NCBI RefSeq assembly: GCF_964204645.1
Contig: NC_134031.1
Coordinates: forward strand, 7,051,001-7,115,000
DNA length: 64,000 bases
Direction of reading: 5' to 3'
Source of the DNA: Tubulanus polymorphus
Lineage: Eukaryota > Nemertea > Palaeonemertea > Tubulaniformes > Tubulanidae
Shown here: in pieces, positions 36,100 to 49,400 of the stretch
How positions within the stretch are numbered: the first letter of the stretch is position 1
Layout: every line of letters begins with the position of its first letter
Notes under the pieces: generated by a model
Told to the model about the DNA's origin: nothing
Databases searched by the model: none
Seen by the model: the letters and a program-made list of their open reading frames with translations, nothing else
Position numbers and translations under genes: made by a program

Positions 36100-39000
36100 A
36101 GTCCCACGAGTTGAAATTCAAACGGATTAAGTACCCGTAATGGAATATGAACTATAATCGAAAATCTATAGTTTCTTCACAATTCTAGAGTTGGTTGCGA
36201 TTTAGTGTTAACCGGTAGTTCATTTACTCCAAATCATTTTGGATTCTATAGAGTCAAATCTGATCCGGAACTGAAGTTTCGATTTGAGGTCATTGCAGTA
36301 TTTGTATATATATTTCGATATTAAAATATATGTAATTGCGCAATCGACTCTGGGAGAGATATTTTTTTAAAGAGTTCGCTTATTTAGATAGTGGTAGTTA
36401 TAAATTTTTGAGATGAAAGTAGCAGTTCATTGGAAAGCAGATCGAAATATTTACCCGATCCGTTCGAATAAAAGAGTAACAATCTAGTCAAAACCGAAGA
36501 TTAGTTGTAAACGTTATTGCCAGATACGACGAAACTGATAAATGGACGACGGCATACATGATGGACTACGATTTTGATCACTCCGGATCACTCTGGATGG
36601 TTATTTATCGAGAACAAATAACGCCGGGTATTAACTGGTAGAGCGATCGAGCGAGAGAGGGAGAGAGAGAGAGAGGGGGGAAAGAGGCAGCCCGTGAGAT
36701 GAGTGGTGACATTATAAAACACTGAGAGCTAGTTAATAGCAACTTCAGCGATACTGTCTGTGTTCGCGGCGTATACATATACATATACACGACTAAATTG
36801 ACCGGTTCTTCATTATATTCGCAGCCATTAGCTATTCCTTAGAGTAATTATTACTTACAGGTGTAAAGTGAAATCGCCCGATGACACTGGATAGTGTGTC
36901 CAGTCGACTTTACGTATGTTGCCGTAACGCAACTGGCTGTTAACAGTTCAACATCAGTGCCAATTTTTATAAAGCTGATCGTGGATAATGCTGTAGGAAG
37001 GGGGCTAAGAGTTACTGCTAATAGGCTAATTAATAAGGATGTTATCTCTATCTGAATCTAGTCATGATTTTTGTTTGAAACACGACCGACGACACTGACA
37101 AATTAATCCATTTTAATCATTTCAACTCGCATAGCCAAATCTTGTATACCTGCACTACTGAAACTATATATGGAGACGGGGCTGTGGAGTTAAATTCATA
37201 CCTAATGAGTGGGTCACGGGTGTTGCTTTTATTCTAGGATGAATCAAAATATCTGAAGAAACCTGATGCAATGATTGCCACCGATTGTAGATCGATTTTC
37301 CGAACACGAAGTACGTTCTTGTGATAAATGAACACATGATTTAGAATTCATCGTGATACGCATATACATTTTCATATTTTCGATATCGCGGATATGAATA
37401 CATACGCGCGTGCAGCGCTGTTGTATGCTTTACAACATCGAATACACGAAACACTGCACGAGTAGCCGAGGATTATTTCATTCCGCAAAAATGGGAATCA
37501 ATACCTGCGACAAACATTACATATAACAGAGGTCCTGCAGCAATGTGCTTTATTCACGTGACTGCGCCGTATCGATGGTCAAACAAGTAATTTACATGTC
37601 AGGTCTTAGAAGTTTGTTCGTAATCCGCTGATTATTTTTGGTACCCGTATGGCAAGTCCCCAGCACTGGTTGGCAGACTACGTCATATGAAAGACCTCTA
37701 TACCGCATCAGATAAAAGGTGGCTGAATCCCGAGATGGTATTTTTCGAAGTTTGTCAGGTCTGTTGGAAATGCGGGGTCGTACCTACCATTTGAATTTTA
37801 GTAGGGGGGGGGCAGAGAATCCCGAAAAGGGTAGTTGATATAAAGATAATATTTGCAAAAAGGGCAATTTTACTAAATTTATGGGGGCAGCTGCCCCCCC
37901 CTCGCTCTGCTAAATACGGCCCTGAAATGTTGGATTAAGTTCTTGAAGCAAGTGTGGTCGATAGAACGCCAGAACACCATAACAAGGAAAAACAACGAAC
38001 TTTCTCCGTTTTGGAGCGCTAAAACGTGATTAGGGTTTCCTACCGATGACTTTCACTTATATGGCCCAAATCAGCGCAGGAAAAAAGCCACCGTACGGAA
38101 CCGTTATCTACGGTATTTTTCATAAACACATACGTTGTAAAATTATTTTTGTTAAACAATCTGTGTTTCTACTGTTTAATACCATGAGAGAATACCATTT
38201 TGAGCGATACACTGAATAACTCGGATCTGCTTTGCAAATGTTGCTCAGTCAATTCAATTCAATCAACGTATCGTCAGTTTCCTAAACACGTAAAGTTGAT
38301 TGGTCGGCTCAGATATTCGGGATACCGGGAGGACGCGATTAATTATTGAATTATCTCTATATGATAAGCTATTCTTGCATCGGAGGTCAGTTTTATCCCC
38401 TGCAGAGCATTATACCACCAGCGAGATACGAGATTTTCGTAGCACACGGTTGAAGGGAGAGGATATATTGATAGAGTGACAGAGTGTATTAATACTTGCG
38501 GTTATTAAACACATTGAATAATTTCATTTACTGGTCGACTGAGTGTCATCTCTAGTACTGGGGTCAACAGGTCTAATTTGAATTGATGGTTATGCATCGG
38601 CGTCTTTAGCTGCGCATGTCGCCACCTACAGAATTTATTTATGTTTTTATTTTTTTCAATTTTATTTTCGTTACCCATTTCGGGTATTAGAGGGACAACA
38701 AAAAATTCACAGATTTAATAACACTACACAAAAACTACAAATTCGAGAACACACTGTCTTGTTTAATTCAACAAGCAGAAATAACAAGAGTAATGAATTC
38801 GGGTTTTTATGCGTACATTCAAATATATAAATGATTATATTACAATTTCATATACATTCAAATGAAACTCTACTACACTTTTTTACGGAAAATTACTGTG
38901 TGTCGCCACCTAAATAGTTATGATTATCATCGGGATTAGAATATCTATATCCCGTATGTAGACCTATCGGTATTTTTCACCAGTGTAATTTTGAGCTCAG

Positions 39001-39430
39001 CCACTCATCTGGAATTCCGGCGAGTGCTTTCCAGAATGGACGGGTTTTCACCATATGGACCCCTATAAAACATGTATAGGCAGCTCATCAGAGAATTACA
39101 GCGGCCACCTAGTATTCATCTTTCAAGTTTAGAATATCGAACTTTCGACTTTCCTTCGAGATTTCCAGTCGACTAATCAAGCACGCTAATGTACATCACG
39201 ACTTTGAACTCGAAATTCCGATTTTCAAACTCGAGAAGTCGACTTTTCTAATCTAAGAAAATAAATACTAGATGGCCGCGATGGTTTTCCGTGATAGTAA
39301 TAGATATAATTTCTGATATTTCATTTCCTCATTGAAAACCGGAATCATTACGGCTACTCTCGCTTTTACAACCAATTCTCTATTTCCCCTGGCAATGGCT
39401 GCAGCCGGCGGTGGGTCGGCTACCGCTCAT
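36100..39430. other. Kv-beta intron, mostly featureless
   Basis: Contains a GA-rich microsatellite (36651-36680), another GCCGTATCGATGGTC repeat piece (37553-37670), and a degraded element rich in GGGGGG/CCCCCC near 37785-37923 ending GCCCCCCCCTCGCTCTGC. No exon supported. Confidence 0.45.
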
Positions 39431-39755
39431 CCTCGCTTGCCAGGGGTCCGGTATCACTCCCAAACTCGCTTCCACCAGCCCCCTGGCCTCACGAAGCGTG
39501 ATTTCATTACTGGCGCTGTTGCGCATGACGTCATATATCGATTTGCAAAATACTTCCTTGTTCGGTAAAACGTTCGCTGATTGGTCAATTTAACGGGAAA
39601 ACCAACATAAGTCTACTGACGGTTTGTTACAAGCGCTGTGATTGGTACGACCGGATTCTGGTCGGCTAGTAACGACTCCAACGACTCGTGAGGTCAAGGG
39701 GTTCGGGGAACAGCTTTAGCGTAGTGGGTTCGAATCCCTTGACGGGTGAAGATGG
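39431..39755. repeat. Dispersed 330-bp repeat with tRNA-like box, copy 2
   Basis: Collinear with 21611-21941. Here the B box is perfect (GGGTTCGAATCCC, near 39727) and a TAGCGTAGTGG block resembling an A box lies only about 5 bp before it. That is too close for a normal tRNA promoter, so the origin is tRNA-like but rearranged. TGACGTCA is at about 39526. Confidence 0.7.
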
Positions 39756-42700
39756 CTACCGCTACACGATATAAATTTTGGACACTAGAGGATTTGTTGA
39801 AGCCGTTTATTTTGAAGCCATTACGCCAGCGGTAATTATGGAAATTTCACCAGTCACCCGAGAATATATACATGTACATGGAATTGGATATTGGAAAAGT
39901 TACAATAAATTTGTGCTTATATCTTAGGCTAATTGGGTGATGACGAAAGCGCTTTAAACTCATAGCTTATAATCTATCGTTCCATCGGAAACATATAATA
40001 CCATAATTTCTTTTAAAGCTAATCAAAGTCGTTTTAGCGGAAATTTCCTATTCGATCGTGCTAAGTTAGGATATTTTCATCGCGCCGAAGTATTTAAACG
40101 TGCTTTGGATTTACATCAAGGTGTCTCTCTAAGCCTTTTCGTTCATGCAAATTAAACGATGGGGAACGACTGAGAAGTTTGAAAAATGAATTTTGAATAT
40201 TGCCATTACCCGCGGTCTACAAATCTTTCCTTCGTATTTTCGAGTATTTCGAAAATATCTAAGGCTAAAGAATGTTTTACCTTGTTTCTCCGAAACCTAG
40301 CCCCGGCCTGCCGCCTATCTACCCTGTACAATACTTTAAAAAAGATAATTCTGATCAATTTTACCATAACAGACCCGGCAGCTATAGAATGAACTGAATA
40401 CAAATTTGATCATATTTTACAAAAATGGAAACAAGGTATCATTTTTGTTTAGCCTAACTTTTTGGACGATTTCCCATTTTCTATCAACTCGCAAGCCTCT
40501 CTTTTTCTTACGAGGGATTTGTAGAACTCGTCGGAAGTTCATTCTTTTCAATTGTTCGACCGCGTTTTCTGTCTATCCCCATCGGTTAAAACCTCTGTGG
40601 GGTATAGGTACCGGTTAAAAACGAAGTCGCTGAAAACATCGCCGTATAGTTAAACAACCTGTTACAAAAATATGCTAGTTACTCAGCTATTTTGTTGGGA
40701 GCTAAAGAACAACTATAAAAAGTAAAGGGAGGTTATTTTAGTGTTTACGGGTATAATTGTTGAAACAAGTTACACGCTGAAAGAAGTGAGCGCATCCTAC
40801 GGATTTTTATTGCCTATCCTACAGGTGAGGCAGATTAAACAACAATCAACAACATCCGTGTTTGAAATTCCCATAACCTGCATTGACCTTGAACAAACTG
40901 ACTAATCACTTTTTTACAGGCTCTGTAGTCCGTTTTTGCCCTTTCCTATCTGTTTGGGAGGTTAGGCTATTTGCTGCTTCAGTGGCATTTTGTCGCTTTA
41001 AAAATGTTTTTATACACCGCTTACAATACGTTATATAAGGGGTAGTGAGAAATTCGATGTGCACTACGTCATCAATTTGGCGTTTCGAAATAAAAAATCG
41101 TGTACATTAACGTTTATTCTTAAAATGATTGAATTTCGTTACTCTAATTTTCTATTTCAATGAAGTTACTCTCTAGTTCATAGCAGCAGCGGTCTTGAAT
41201 ATATAGAACCGCTAGTGGTTTTGAATCTGCCACAAAATTTCGCTCGGATTTGCAGGGGCCCATTTGCTATTTCCGACCAATTGGCAAAATGCCACAGGCT
41301 AGTTTGTCCTGCGCAGATTAAATTCAGAAATTTGATCGATGAATAGATGGAGTGTTAGAGATAAATAGATGGACGGCTTATCATTTCATTGCACGACTAC
41401 TTTCATACTGTCTCGCGTATATACACAATGTGTCTAGACTATTTCGCCGTGTATATAGATCTTTTACGATTAATCCATCGATCGAACCACCTCCCTGATC
41501 GAACCAATCATATCGTCGTCCAATAAGCATACGCCTACTGAGCCCAATTAAGATGAACTCCTAGGCATCTATTTTGATCAAAATGATTTTGTCGACGAAC
41601 TTTTTTTGCCGTCGACATCAATAAAGGAATTTCCTCATCGAGATTTAGATGGTGATTGCTCGGTCGAGAGTCGCAAGTGAGCCTGCTTTTAATGACTTAT
41701 CCCTATTTGACCGCTCGACCAGTCCCTAGGTTATTCCGGATTTGGCCGAGGCTTATGCAAGCTCACTTATTCCGCGTTTCATCATTATTCTACTGATCTC
41801 CAGCGTTATTTAAATAATAGATCAGACATTCACGGTCCGTCTGCCTGGTGCGTGCTCGTTCTACCAACAGACGAACTGTTCAATAATTCAAACGAAATTT
41901 TGAATTATCGCGATGTATTGACTGTTTATTGATGTCCACGAGTTGGACAATAGTTATTGATATTACAGCTGCTCAATACTCGTGTGATGAATAATGTTTA
42001 TTTTAGTGCAAGATGTACACTCTTATATATAGTATACGTCATATGAATAGTGAAATACATCAACCATTGTATAGCCTGCATATAGCCTATACATACCCAA
42101 TATGAGAGAAATGAAATGAAAAACAACATCAGCTACAGCGGCCGCCAGTCTATATATCTAGCCAAAATCAGATGCGTGGTGTTGAACCTGCCGGTGAAAA
42201 CGCATCTGATTGGCTTAATACATAGACTGTTGGATGCCGAGCGGCAACTTGTCTGCCCAATACATCTTGGGCGATACATCAATGAATAGAGGGGTCTGCG
42301 GCCAGGGTTTGTGTTGGCGTGAACTTCTGCGGGGGGCGGGGGGTTGGCAATCGAACCATGCCGAGTGAGGATGGACAAAACGTAGAGACTAGGCAATGAC
42401 CATCTGCTCAAACCGATAATCGATTGATAAATGTTGTTGATTCTGTTGATGACAAAACAACAAAACAGCCGGTGCACCGGATATTTATCAAATCTCAATT
42501 TATCAATATTTGTCAAATCTCTAGCGTGTATGTTTAATGCACTTGAGCCCATCTTCCATATGTACCCCCAGTACATCGTCTATGGTGCCCATTTCAAAAC
42601 TAACTGGTTAACATTTATCAATTTTGCATTGTTAAAACAACTAGCTCTATATCACCTAAGTATATACACAGCTAATAATCACGCCTACTTTCACGTATAT

Positions 42701-43541
42701 GTAAAAGGATGTCCTTTTGGAGTGTGTGTGTATACATGCGTAATCGTTGAGACGTCTGCGTGAAGTTGTGTCGCTTAATGAGCATAAACCTGAGCGTGAT
42801 TAATTACGCCGCACTAACTATGTCTTATTAGTGACATTAGTTGTATTCTGATTACTGTAACCGTGCAAGAAGCGGGCTATATGCTAGATCGACGCTTCAT
42901 CCCTCTTATCCATAATGTGGGTCTTAATAGCTACTCGAACCGAGTCGTGAGTCGCCTGGTGCGGATTTAAAGTGAATCTTCTGAACTCGCCCCCATATAC
43001 TGGATGTAGTAATGTTTGCCCTAAGCAATGCAAGCAATAGTCGCAGAATTTATCAGGAATATGGAAGATCATAGTATATATTTGATATTTAGTATTACCC
43101 TCGTGGTCTGAAGACCAACTATTGATTAGTTCCGAAGTCAATGATATGTAAATAAACGAATATATAGACTTTGATATAAACCCCTATACGCTTTGTACAC
43201 AACATCTCGTGTGGACAATAAACGGTTTTATTTGATTCAAAATTTATATAATTGGCAACTCTAGTTGTCTCAATTAACTTCACGCGGCTAATGAAATATT
43301 GACATTACAGCCCATAAAAGTATTTAAATGATATTGGAATGATTATTATATTTGATATCATTATAAAATGCTGGCGAGTTGGATTATATATTCATTACAT
43401 TCCTGAATTACATTACTCTCGGGAAGATTTACTTTCACACCATGGTTAAGAACTTATTTATCTGTTACATTTGAACCTCGTGCACTTCGGGAGGGGGGGG
43501 GGGGGTGGTTGCATCTTTTTTCTCCCAGTGAAGTTGTTACG
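39756..43541. other. Kv-beta intron with one repeat remnant
   Basis: Bases 41003-41165 are a decayed plus-strand copy (E) of the TACGTCAT repeat, retaining GATGTGCACTACGTCATCAA and TTGGCGTTTCGAAAT. The 147-codon minus frame at 42133-42576 contains an inverted repeat (AATCAGATGCG...CGCATCTGATT) and has no family features. A poly-G run lies at about 43490-43505. Confidence 0.45.
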
Positions 43542-43809
43542 CAGGTGCGGATCTAGGAAAATTGGACGGCAGGGGTCCAGAAGAAATGAAAAAGGCATTT
43601 TTTCAGAAAAAGCAACCATGTTACAGGCTACAAGCGGGGTCTTACCTACGTTTTTAGATATTTTTGAAGAAATAAATCCGAAAATATACAATTTCAAAGG
43701 ATAAGTTTCAAATTTGCAGGTTTTATCAATCTCTGTCATGGCGAAAAGGGAAACGTCAGTGGGAAGACAGGGGTCCGGATCCCCGAGACCGTCCCTAAAT
43801 CCACCCCTG
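43542..43809. mobile_element. CAGG-GGAT-TAGG MITE (hAT-like ends)
   Basis: CAGGTGCGGATCTAGG at the left pairs with CCTAAATCCACCCCTG at the right. The 120-codon minus frame across it is not a gene. Confidence 0.65.
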
Positions 43810-45050
43810 TTCTCATACACAAGATCACAAATATGATATATTTAGCGAGTAATAATGATATACATTTGAATTGGATTGAACCGGTCTATTAGATGTACAT
43901 GTACATTCGTAATCAACAGCGACAGCGATGAAAACTTGACATTTACATTTTTACGCCTGCTTGTGACTAACTTCAGTATAACGATCGCTAGACGTTAGAG
44001 ACTTTGTACATAGACAGACTTTATACGGAAATATAATATAATGTGCAACTTTATTGATAGTCGAATAATCAGACGTTCAGTGGTCATTTGTAAGCCTCCA
44101 GGGTAAGATGAGTTACCAGTTTGTGCTCTTGTTTTATTGACTGAAGCAGTAAATATCAAACGTGACGTTACTGCTAATTCGTTCTTTCTGGTCACAATAT
44201 GCAATATTGTACACGACCTAAAACCTAATAATCTCGCTGCGCGTACTGTAATCATATGGGCCTGTGCGCTAATCAACAATTTATCGAGATAAGCTTACTT
44301 TTTGCATCATATACTTTTTCCAATGAATGTGCAGGGCCAAACATACCCACCTTAGTCTGAATACCGGACGATGTACGCGTTCTGGGAACAAGCTAATGAT
44401 ACTAGACTAAACCTGCCTATTCTATATTGCTGAACCCAGTTTTTCTTTATAGAGATTAGTTCTTTCTGACTGTTTTACAATACGAAGCCCCATTTTCAAA
44501 TATATTAGTTTTCAAGATCTTTTTTGTCATCGTACAGGGCTTAATTCCATTTTCCAGGCGATAAACTTCCAGTGCCATTGCGCAGGACATGACCAGAGGT
44601 TCTCCGATACCAATGATAGTAATAACCATAGAAATATGATGATGATAATAATGATAATAATGATATTATTATCTATTTCATACGTCTATTCTATTCTAGA
44701 TCTAATATTAATTATCTATTCCAGAAACAAGTCTTGATATAGTAATAAACCATAAGCATTTAAATTTTCGATTTTTCGGCAGGCTTCGATTGAACATATT
44801 CCGGTTAGGGGAAATAGCTATTAAGGAATACAAACTCTCAACCGGCTTTCTGTCAGGTTAACCAATTATGCTCTATTGGAATTGGTATTTGAAACGAACG
44901 CGGAAGTATTCCAGAATCGATAGAGACCAATCGAATCCTGCTTGAAAAACCTCTCTGGATTCATTCGTTAATTTCTAGAAACCAGGAAAATCATTATTCC
45001 CTACATTTGTCATTAGTTTTGAGTCGAATTTTTCTTCGTATATTTTGTAG

Positions 45051-45094
45051 GAATCTGGGGAAGTCTGGATTGCGCGTATCCAGTATTGCATTGG
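45051..45094 (+). CDS. KCNAB: Kv-beta shared exon 2
   Basis: Acceptor TATTTTGTAG, donor GTAAGT. Completes the split Arg codon and encodes NLGKSGLRVSSIALG (ends phase 1). This is the first strand of the aldo-keto reductase core and the near-invariant NLGKSGLRVS start of all Kv-beta proteins. The exon is 44 bp, with tens of kb of intron on its 5' side. Confidence 0.95.
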
Positions 45095-45213
45095 GTAAGT
45101 AACTGTAAAAACCAAGTAAAATCAGCATGATTATTTAGATCACACTGAATTCAAAATGTGAAAACCATACAGGTTGTCTCAGAAAATGTTTTACCCAAGC
45201 TTTAAGATTACTA

Positions 45214-45431
45214 CAGGGACGGATCAAGGATTTTCTTGAAAAGTTGGTCCATTTTTCATGCATTTCGAGTGCAGGCACTGCTTGACCATCGTAATAATCT
45301 CATATATTCTAAATGTTTATACCTTGTACTTTGAAATGGAGCAATGAAAAACTGAAAATCTATCATACGAGGGAAATTTTCGGGACGGGGGAAAGCTACA
45401 GCACCCAAAGCACCCCTTGGATCCTCACCTG
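45214..45431. mobile_element. CAGGGACGGATCAAGG MITE
   Basis: CAGGGACGGATCAAGG at the left pairs with CCTTGGATCCTCACCTG at the right. It lies about 120 bp after Kv-beta exon 2. Confidence 0.6.
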
Positions 45432-46492
45432 TCTACTAGTCCATTAACTATAATTGTAATTAATTTGGGGGGGGGGGGTAAAGCTGGTAGACCTGGATGT
45501 TTTCTTGAACATGGAATGTTGAAATACAATGATAAGCCAAGCATGTCTGAGCACAGGCGTTTTTTTAAGTGGCCATTAATTCATTTAAATTATAGAAACG
45601 CATTTTTGAGACACCCTATATATGGTGAATTAATTCTTGTACTCGATGGTTCACAAATGTTTTGATGGGAATTATTGGGGCATAATCTCCCAGCTCTGCT
45701 GACTTTCTTAGAACTCGAGACGATTCTGTCCGTGTAGGAACGAATAGCGTTCTCTCGGGGTTATGATATCCGTACAGAGATCAAAGTGTTTGCAATTTTC
45801 ACCTCAAGATGCGGTCGCATTGTCCGCCGTAATTCAATAACAACCCGCTGAGACGACCGGTTCTAATGCGATTTGTCGCGATAATTATTCTGCCGCGTGT
45901 CGCTTATCAGGCACCTAACCGAATGCGGTTCTGGAGATTGCGAATATCGTGACGGCAGATTCGGTCGTTCAGGGAGATGTCGAATATTATAAATTTCGTA
46001 TCATGTGTGAAAGGTCCCGTTTCTGATAAACTATCTCGGCACCTCCTGTGTTTGGTTTGCGTTTACCCTGTTATTTCAAAAACATGCTCGTGCCAACACT
46101 TTTCGGGGAATGGCTGTAACTGTCTTCGCACTTCGACGAGGCTCCCATGGTGATAAACTAAATCGCATTTCTACATGAATAAATGCATTTTGCTTGCTGT
46201 ATCCCTCGTAACCGTATTATGCAATTAATTAAAAAGTATTAACTGTTTATGTGATTGTATACAATGGTTTACGAAAAATGAATTGTTATTAATATTCTGT
46301 GCAGTAAGACTTCAGTATTGTGAATTTCTTGATTTTTGTGTGATGAAGCTTGGAACTCTCACTGCGCAATCAGTTTTACAGTTTTACAGTTTACAGTTTA
46401 CAGTTTATTTGACAAACTCAAGGTCTACAAATTAGACAATATGAGTGAAAAATAGAACATTATACAAAATAACATAGCAGCGAATGCCGTGT

Positions 46493-49400
46493 TTACACAA
46501 ATATTTTAGCAATTTTACTTATAAAGATACATAAATTATAAAGTGTTCTGATGTTTTTTGTCTGCATAAGGGAGGAGAATTTATACTGGTTTGGATAAAT
46601 TGAAAATTTTCTCTCAATGTACTTGGTCCTTAAAACGTCAAGGGTTGGACAACATAATATATAATGATATTCGTCCCCTATAGCACTGTTGCAAAGAGGA
46701 CAGGTCCTGTTTTCTCTGGGTACTTTCATCCATCTACCAGTTTCAATTGGAAGTTTGTGGTTACACGTTCTAAATCTACTTAAACTATATAGCAGGTCAT
46801 CAGGAATGTCCGACGTGTAAATAAACTCCAGGCTATGATTATCTTTGAATAGAGAGTAATAGTCACCTTTAGGTGATTCCCTTATGGATGCTCTCCATTC
46901 TTGGAGGAACTGGTCCATTATTTTTTGTTTTAAAGTAGATTGCAGCCATCTAGTGTTTGGGAAGGATTGATCATCCCATATATTGTTTAAACCTACAGAA
47001 TACAGAATATCTTTTACATTTCTAATCCATTTGAAATTTGGAGCTATGCCGTTAATGTAAAAAGGTCGCATAACTGATTTATACAGAATGCTAGAAAGTT
47101 TGTTCTGAGAACTGACTAAATTAGCCCAAAAGGAGACAATTCTAGATTTAATTACTATAGAAAGGGGGAATCTACCAGTTTCTCCGTACAACATGAACGT
47201 TGGTGTACTATTTCGCGCTTTCAGTACGTGTCTCAGAAAACTTAAGTGAACAGACTCAATAGAATCTATGTTAGAGAACCCCCAGACTTCACAGCCATAT
47301 AATAAGACGGGTACCACCGTCTGATCAAATAGTTTTAACTGACAATCTAGAGGAAGATTTAGACTATAAGTCTTACAGTATAGAGCGTGTAGTGCCTTTT
47401 TTGCTTGTGAGACTAGGTATTTCTTAGTCGACAAAAAACCTCTATTTTGATGTAATAATAATCCCAGGTACTTATAGCTGGTAACAACCTCAATATTTTG
47501 ATTTCCCATGTGGAACTGTTCATTTCCTAAGCCTCTAGAACCAAATATTATAATCTTTGTTTTTCTAGTATTGACCTTTAGTTTCCATACATTGCAGTAT
47601 TCATGGAAATTATCTAGGTTGCGCTGAAGTTCTTGCGCATTCTGCGCAAAAATTACCGTATCGTCCGCGTAGAATAGAATTACCAAGTTTGCATAAACGA
47701 TGACATCGTTATGATCGGACAAACTGATCCCATTACTGGCTCTATTATGTAAAAATTCTTCTAAGTCGTTTAAGTACAGGCAGAAAAGAAGCGGTGACAT
47801 ATTTTCACCTTGTCTGACACCTGTCTCACAAGGAAAAAAGGCAGATAGGTTACCATTAGCTTTCACACATGATTTAACATTGTCATACATGTTCTTCACA
47901 CAGTTAAGTAATTTACCGTTTATACCATTTGTAAGAAGCTTTTGCCATAGTCCGGCTCTCCAGACTGTGTCAAAGGCTTTGGTAAAATCTACGAAAGCAC
48001 AATATAGTTTCTTCTTCTGAGTTTTAATAACTTCAGCTAAAATATGTAAAATGTAGAGGTTGTCAATTGTCGAGTAACCACGACGAAATCCAGCTTGGTT
48101 GTTATGGAGGATGTTGTTTGTTTCAATATAACATGTTAGTCTATTATTAAGTATTGCTGTAAAAACCTTTCCCAAACAGCTTAAAATGGTGATGGGCCTG
48201 TAGTTCTCTGGTAGTTTGTCATTTCCACCTTTAAAGATGGGACAAATGACGCCCTCTAGCCAAGATTCTGGGAGTATCCCAGTATCTAAAACGATATTAA
48301 AGAAGTTTACATAAACTGGGAGCATGATATCCTTAGTGGCTTTTATATGTTCGTTTAGGATGCCATCACTTCCAGCTGATTTACCATTTTTGAGTAGTTT
48401 AATTGCCTTTAAAATTTCCTCCGCAGATATAGCATCATTTAGTGACTCGTTTTCATTGATCATATCATTTGCTACATTAGGTAATTCTGATCTATCATCT
48501 TGCTGCTTATTGGCATCCCGGAAAAATTCATACAAGTCCTCCAGTGGTACTGGAATATTAGTGTTTCTAGGGGTGTTTCTGTTTAAAAGCTGCCAGTATT
48601 TTTTAGGGTTATGAAGATTAAGGTTTCGAATTTCTCTTTGCATACGCTTTCTGTGTAAATTCACGTGCTTTCTTATAGTTTTTTTATAACTACGACTGGC
48701 TTCGGCAAGATCTGTATGAGTACGGTCGGTTCGAATCCGATTATTAATGCGCTTCTTAATATGGTACTTTTTCCTTGCATTTCGACATTCATGACCAAAC
48801 CATGGTTTATCTAGTTTATTAACTTTTGAGGGACAGGGAGAATTCCATTTGTTACCAAAGGTAATAATACTGGCGTCATTGAATATTTCATTTATAACAG
48901 ATGATAAGGAATCGATTGCATCTTTATCAAGTACATGCGGGTAAGATAGTAGTGTTTGTTCGTACTTTTGGGTATTCAAATTGCTAGCAAATTGGTCTGA
49001 TTTATCTCTTTTCCAAGTTGGCCTATGTTTTACTTTTCGTGTAACTGGCCGTTCATTGCCTTTATATGGGGTAGGTGGGATACCACTGAGTTTTAGGTTG
49101 AAAGAAATAGTACAGTGCACATCGGAGAATAGGTCACAGAAATCATGCACAAAAAAGTCACACAAAAAATTAAAGCAATTCGGCGAAAGGACTACATAAT
49201 CGACTACAGACGCGTTTTTGCAAGTTAATTTACCTAATCTACGATCTTTACCGAGTCGACCGTTTGCTATATAGAGATTACAATTCTTACATAAATCTAA
49301 GAGTTTGTGGCCATGGTTATTCACATACTGATCTTGGCTGATACGATCAACTGGAATATTGAACTGGAAAATTTCGGGCAAGTAATTGGTATTGTTCAAA

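Noticed and set aside
36826-36862. ATT ACT TAC AG|GTGTAA, resembling the end of exon 1B
   Set aside because: In-frame TAG just upstream with no intervening ATG.
40780-40832. TCC TAC AG|GTGAGG, resembling the end of a Kv-beta first exon
   Set aside because: The frame has a TGA 12 codons upstream and no ATG after it, so it cannot start an isoform.
42133-42576. 147-codon minus frame
   Set aside because: Spans an inverted repeat and GC-rich low-complexity sequence, shows no domain, and part of it is weakly echoed near 11510-11590, so it looks like decayed repeat.
43458-43820. 120-codon minus frame
   Set aside because: It lies over a MITE with inverted CAGG...TAGG ends and a poly-G run; no family features.
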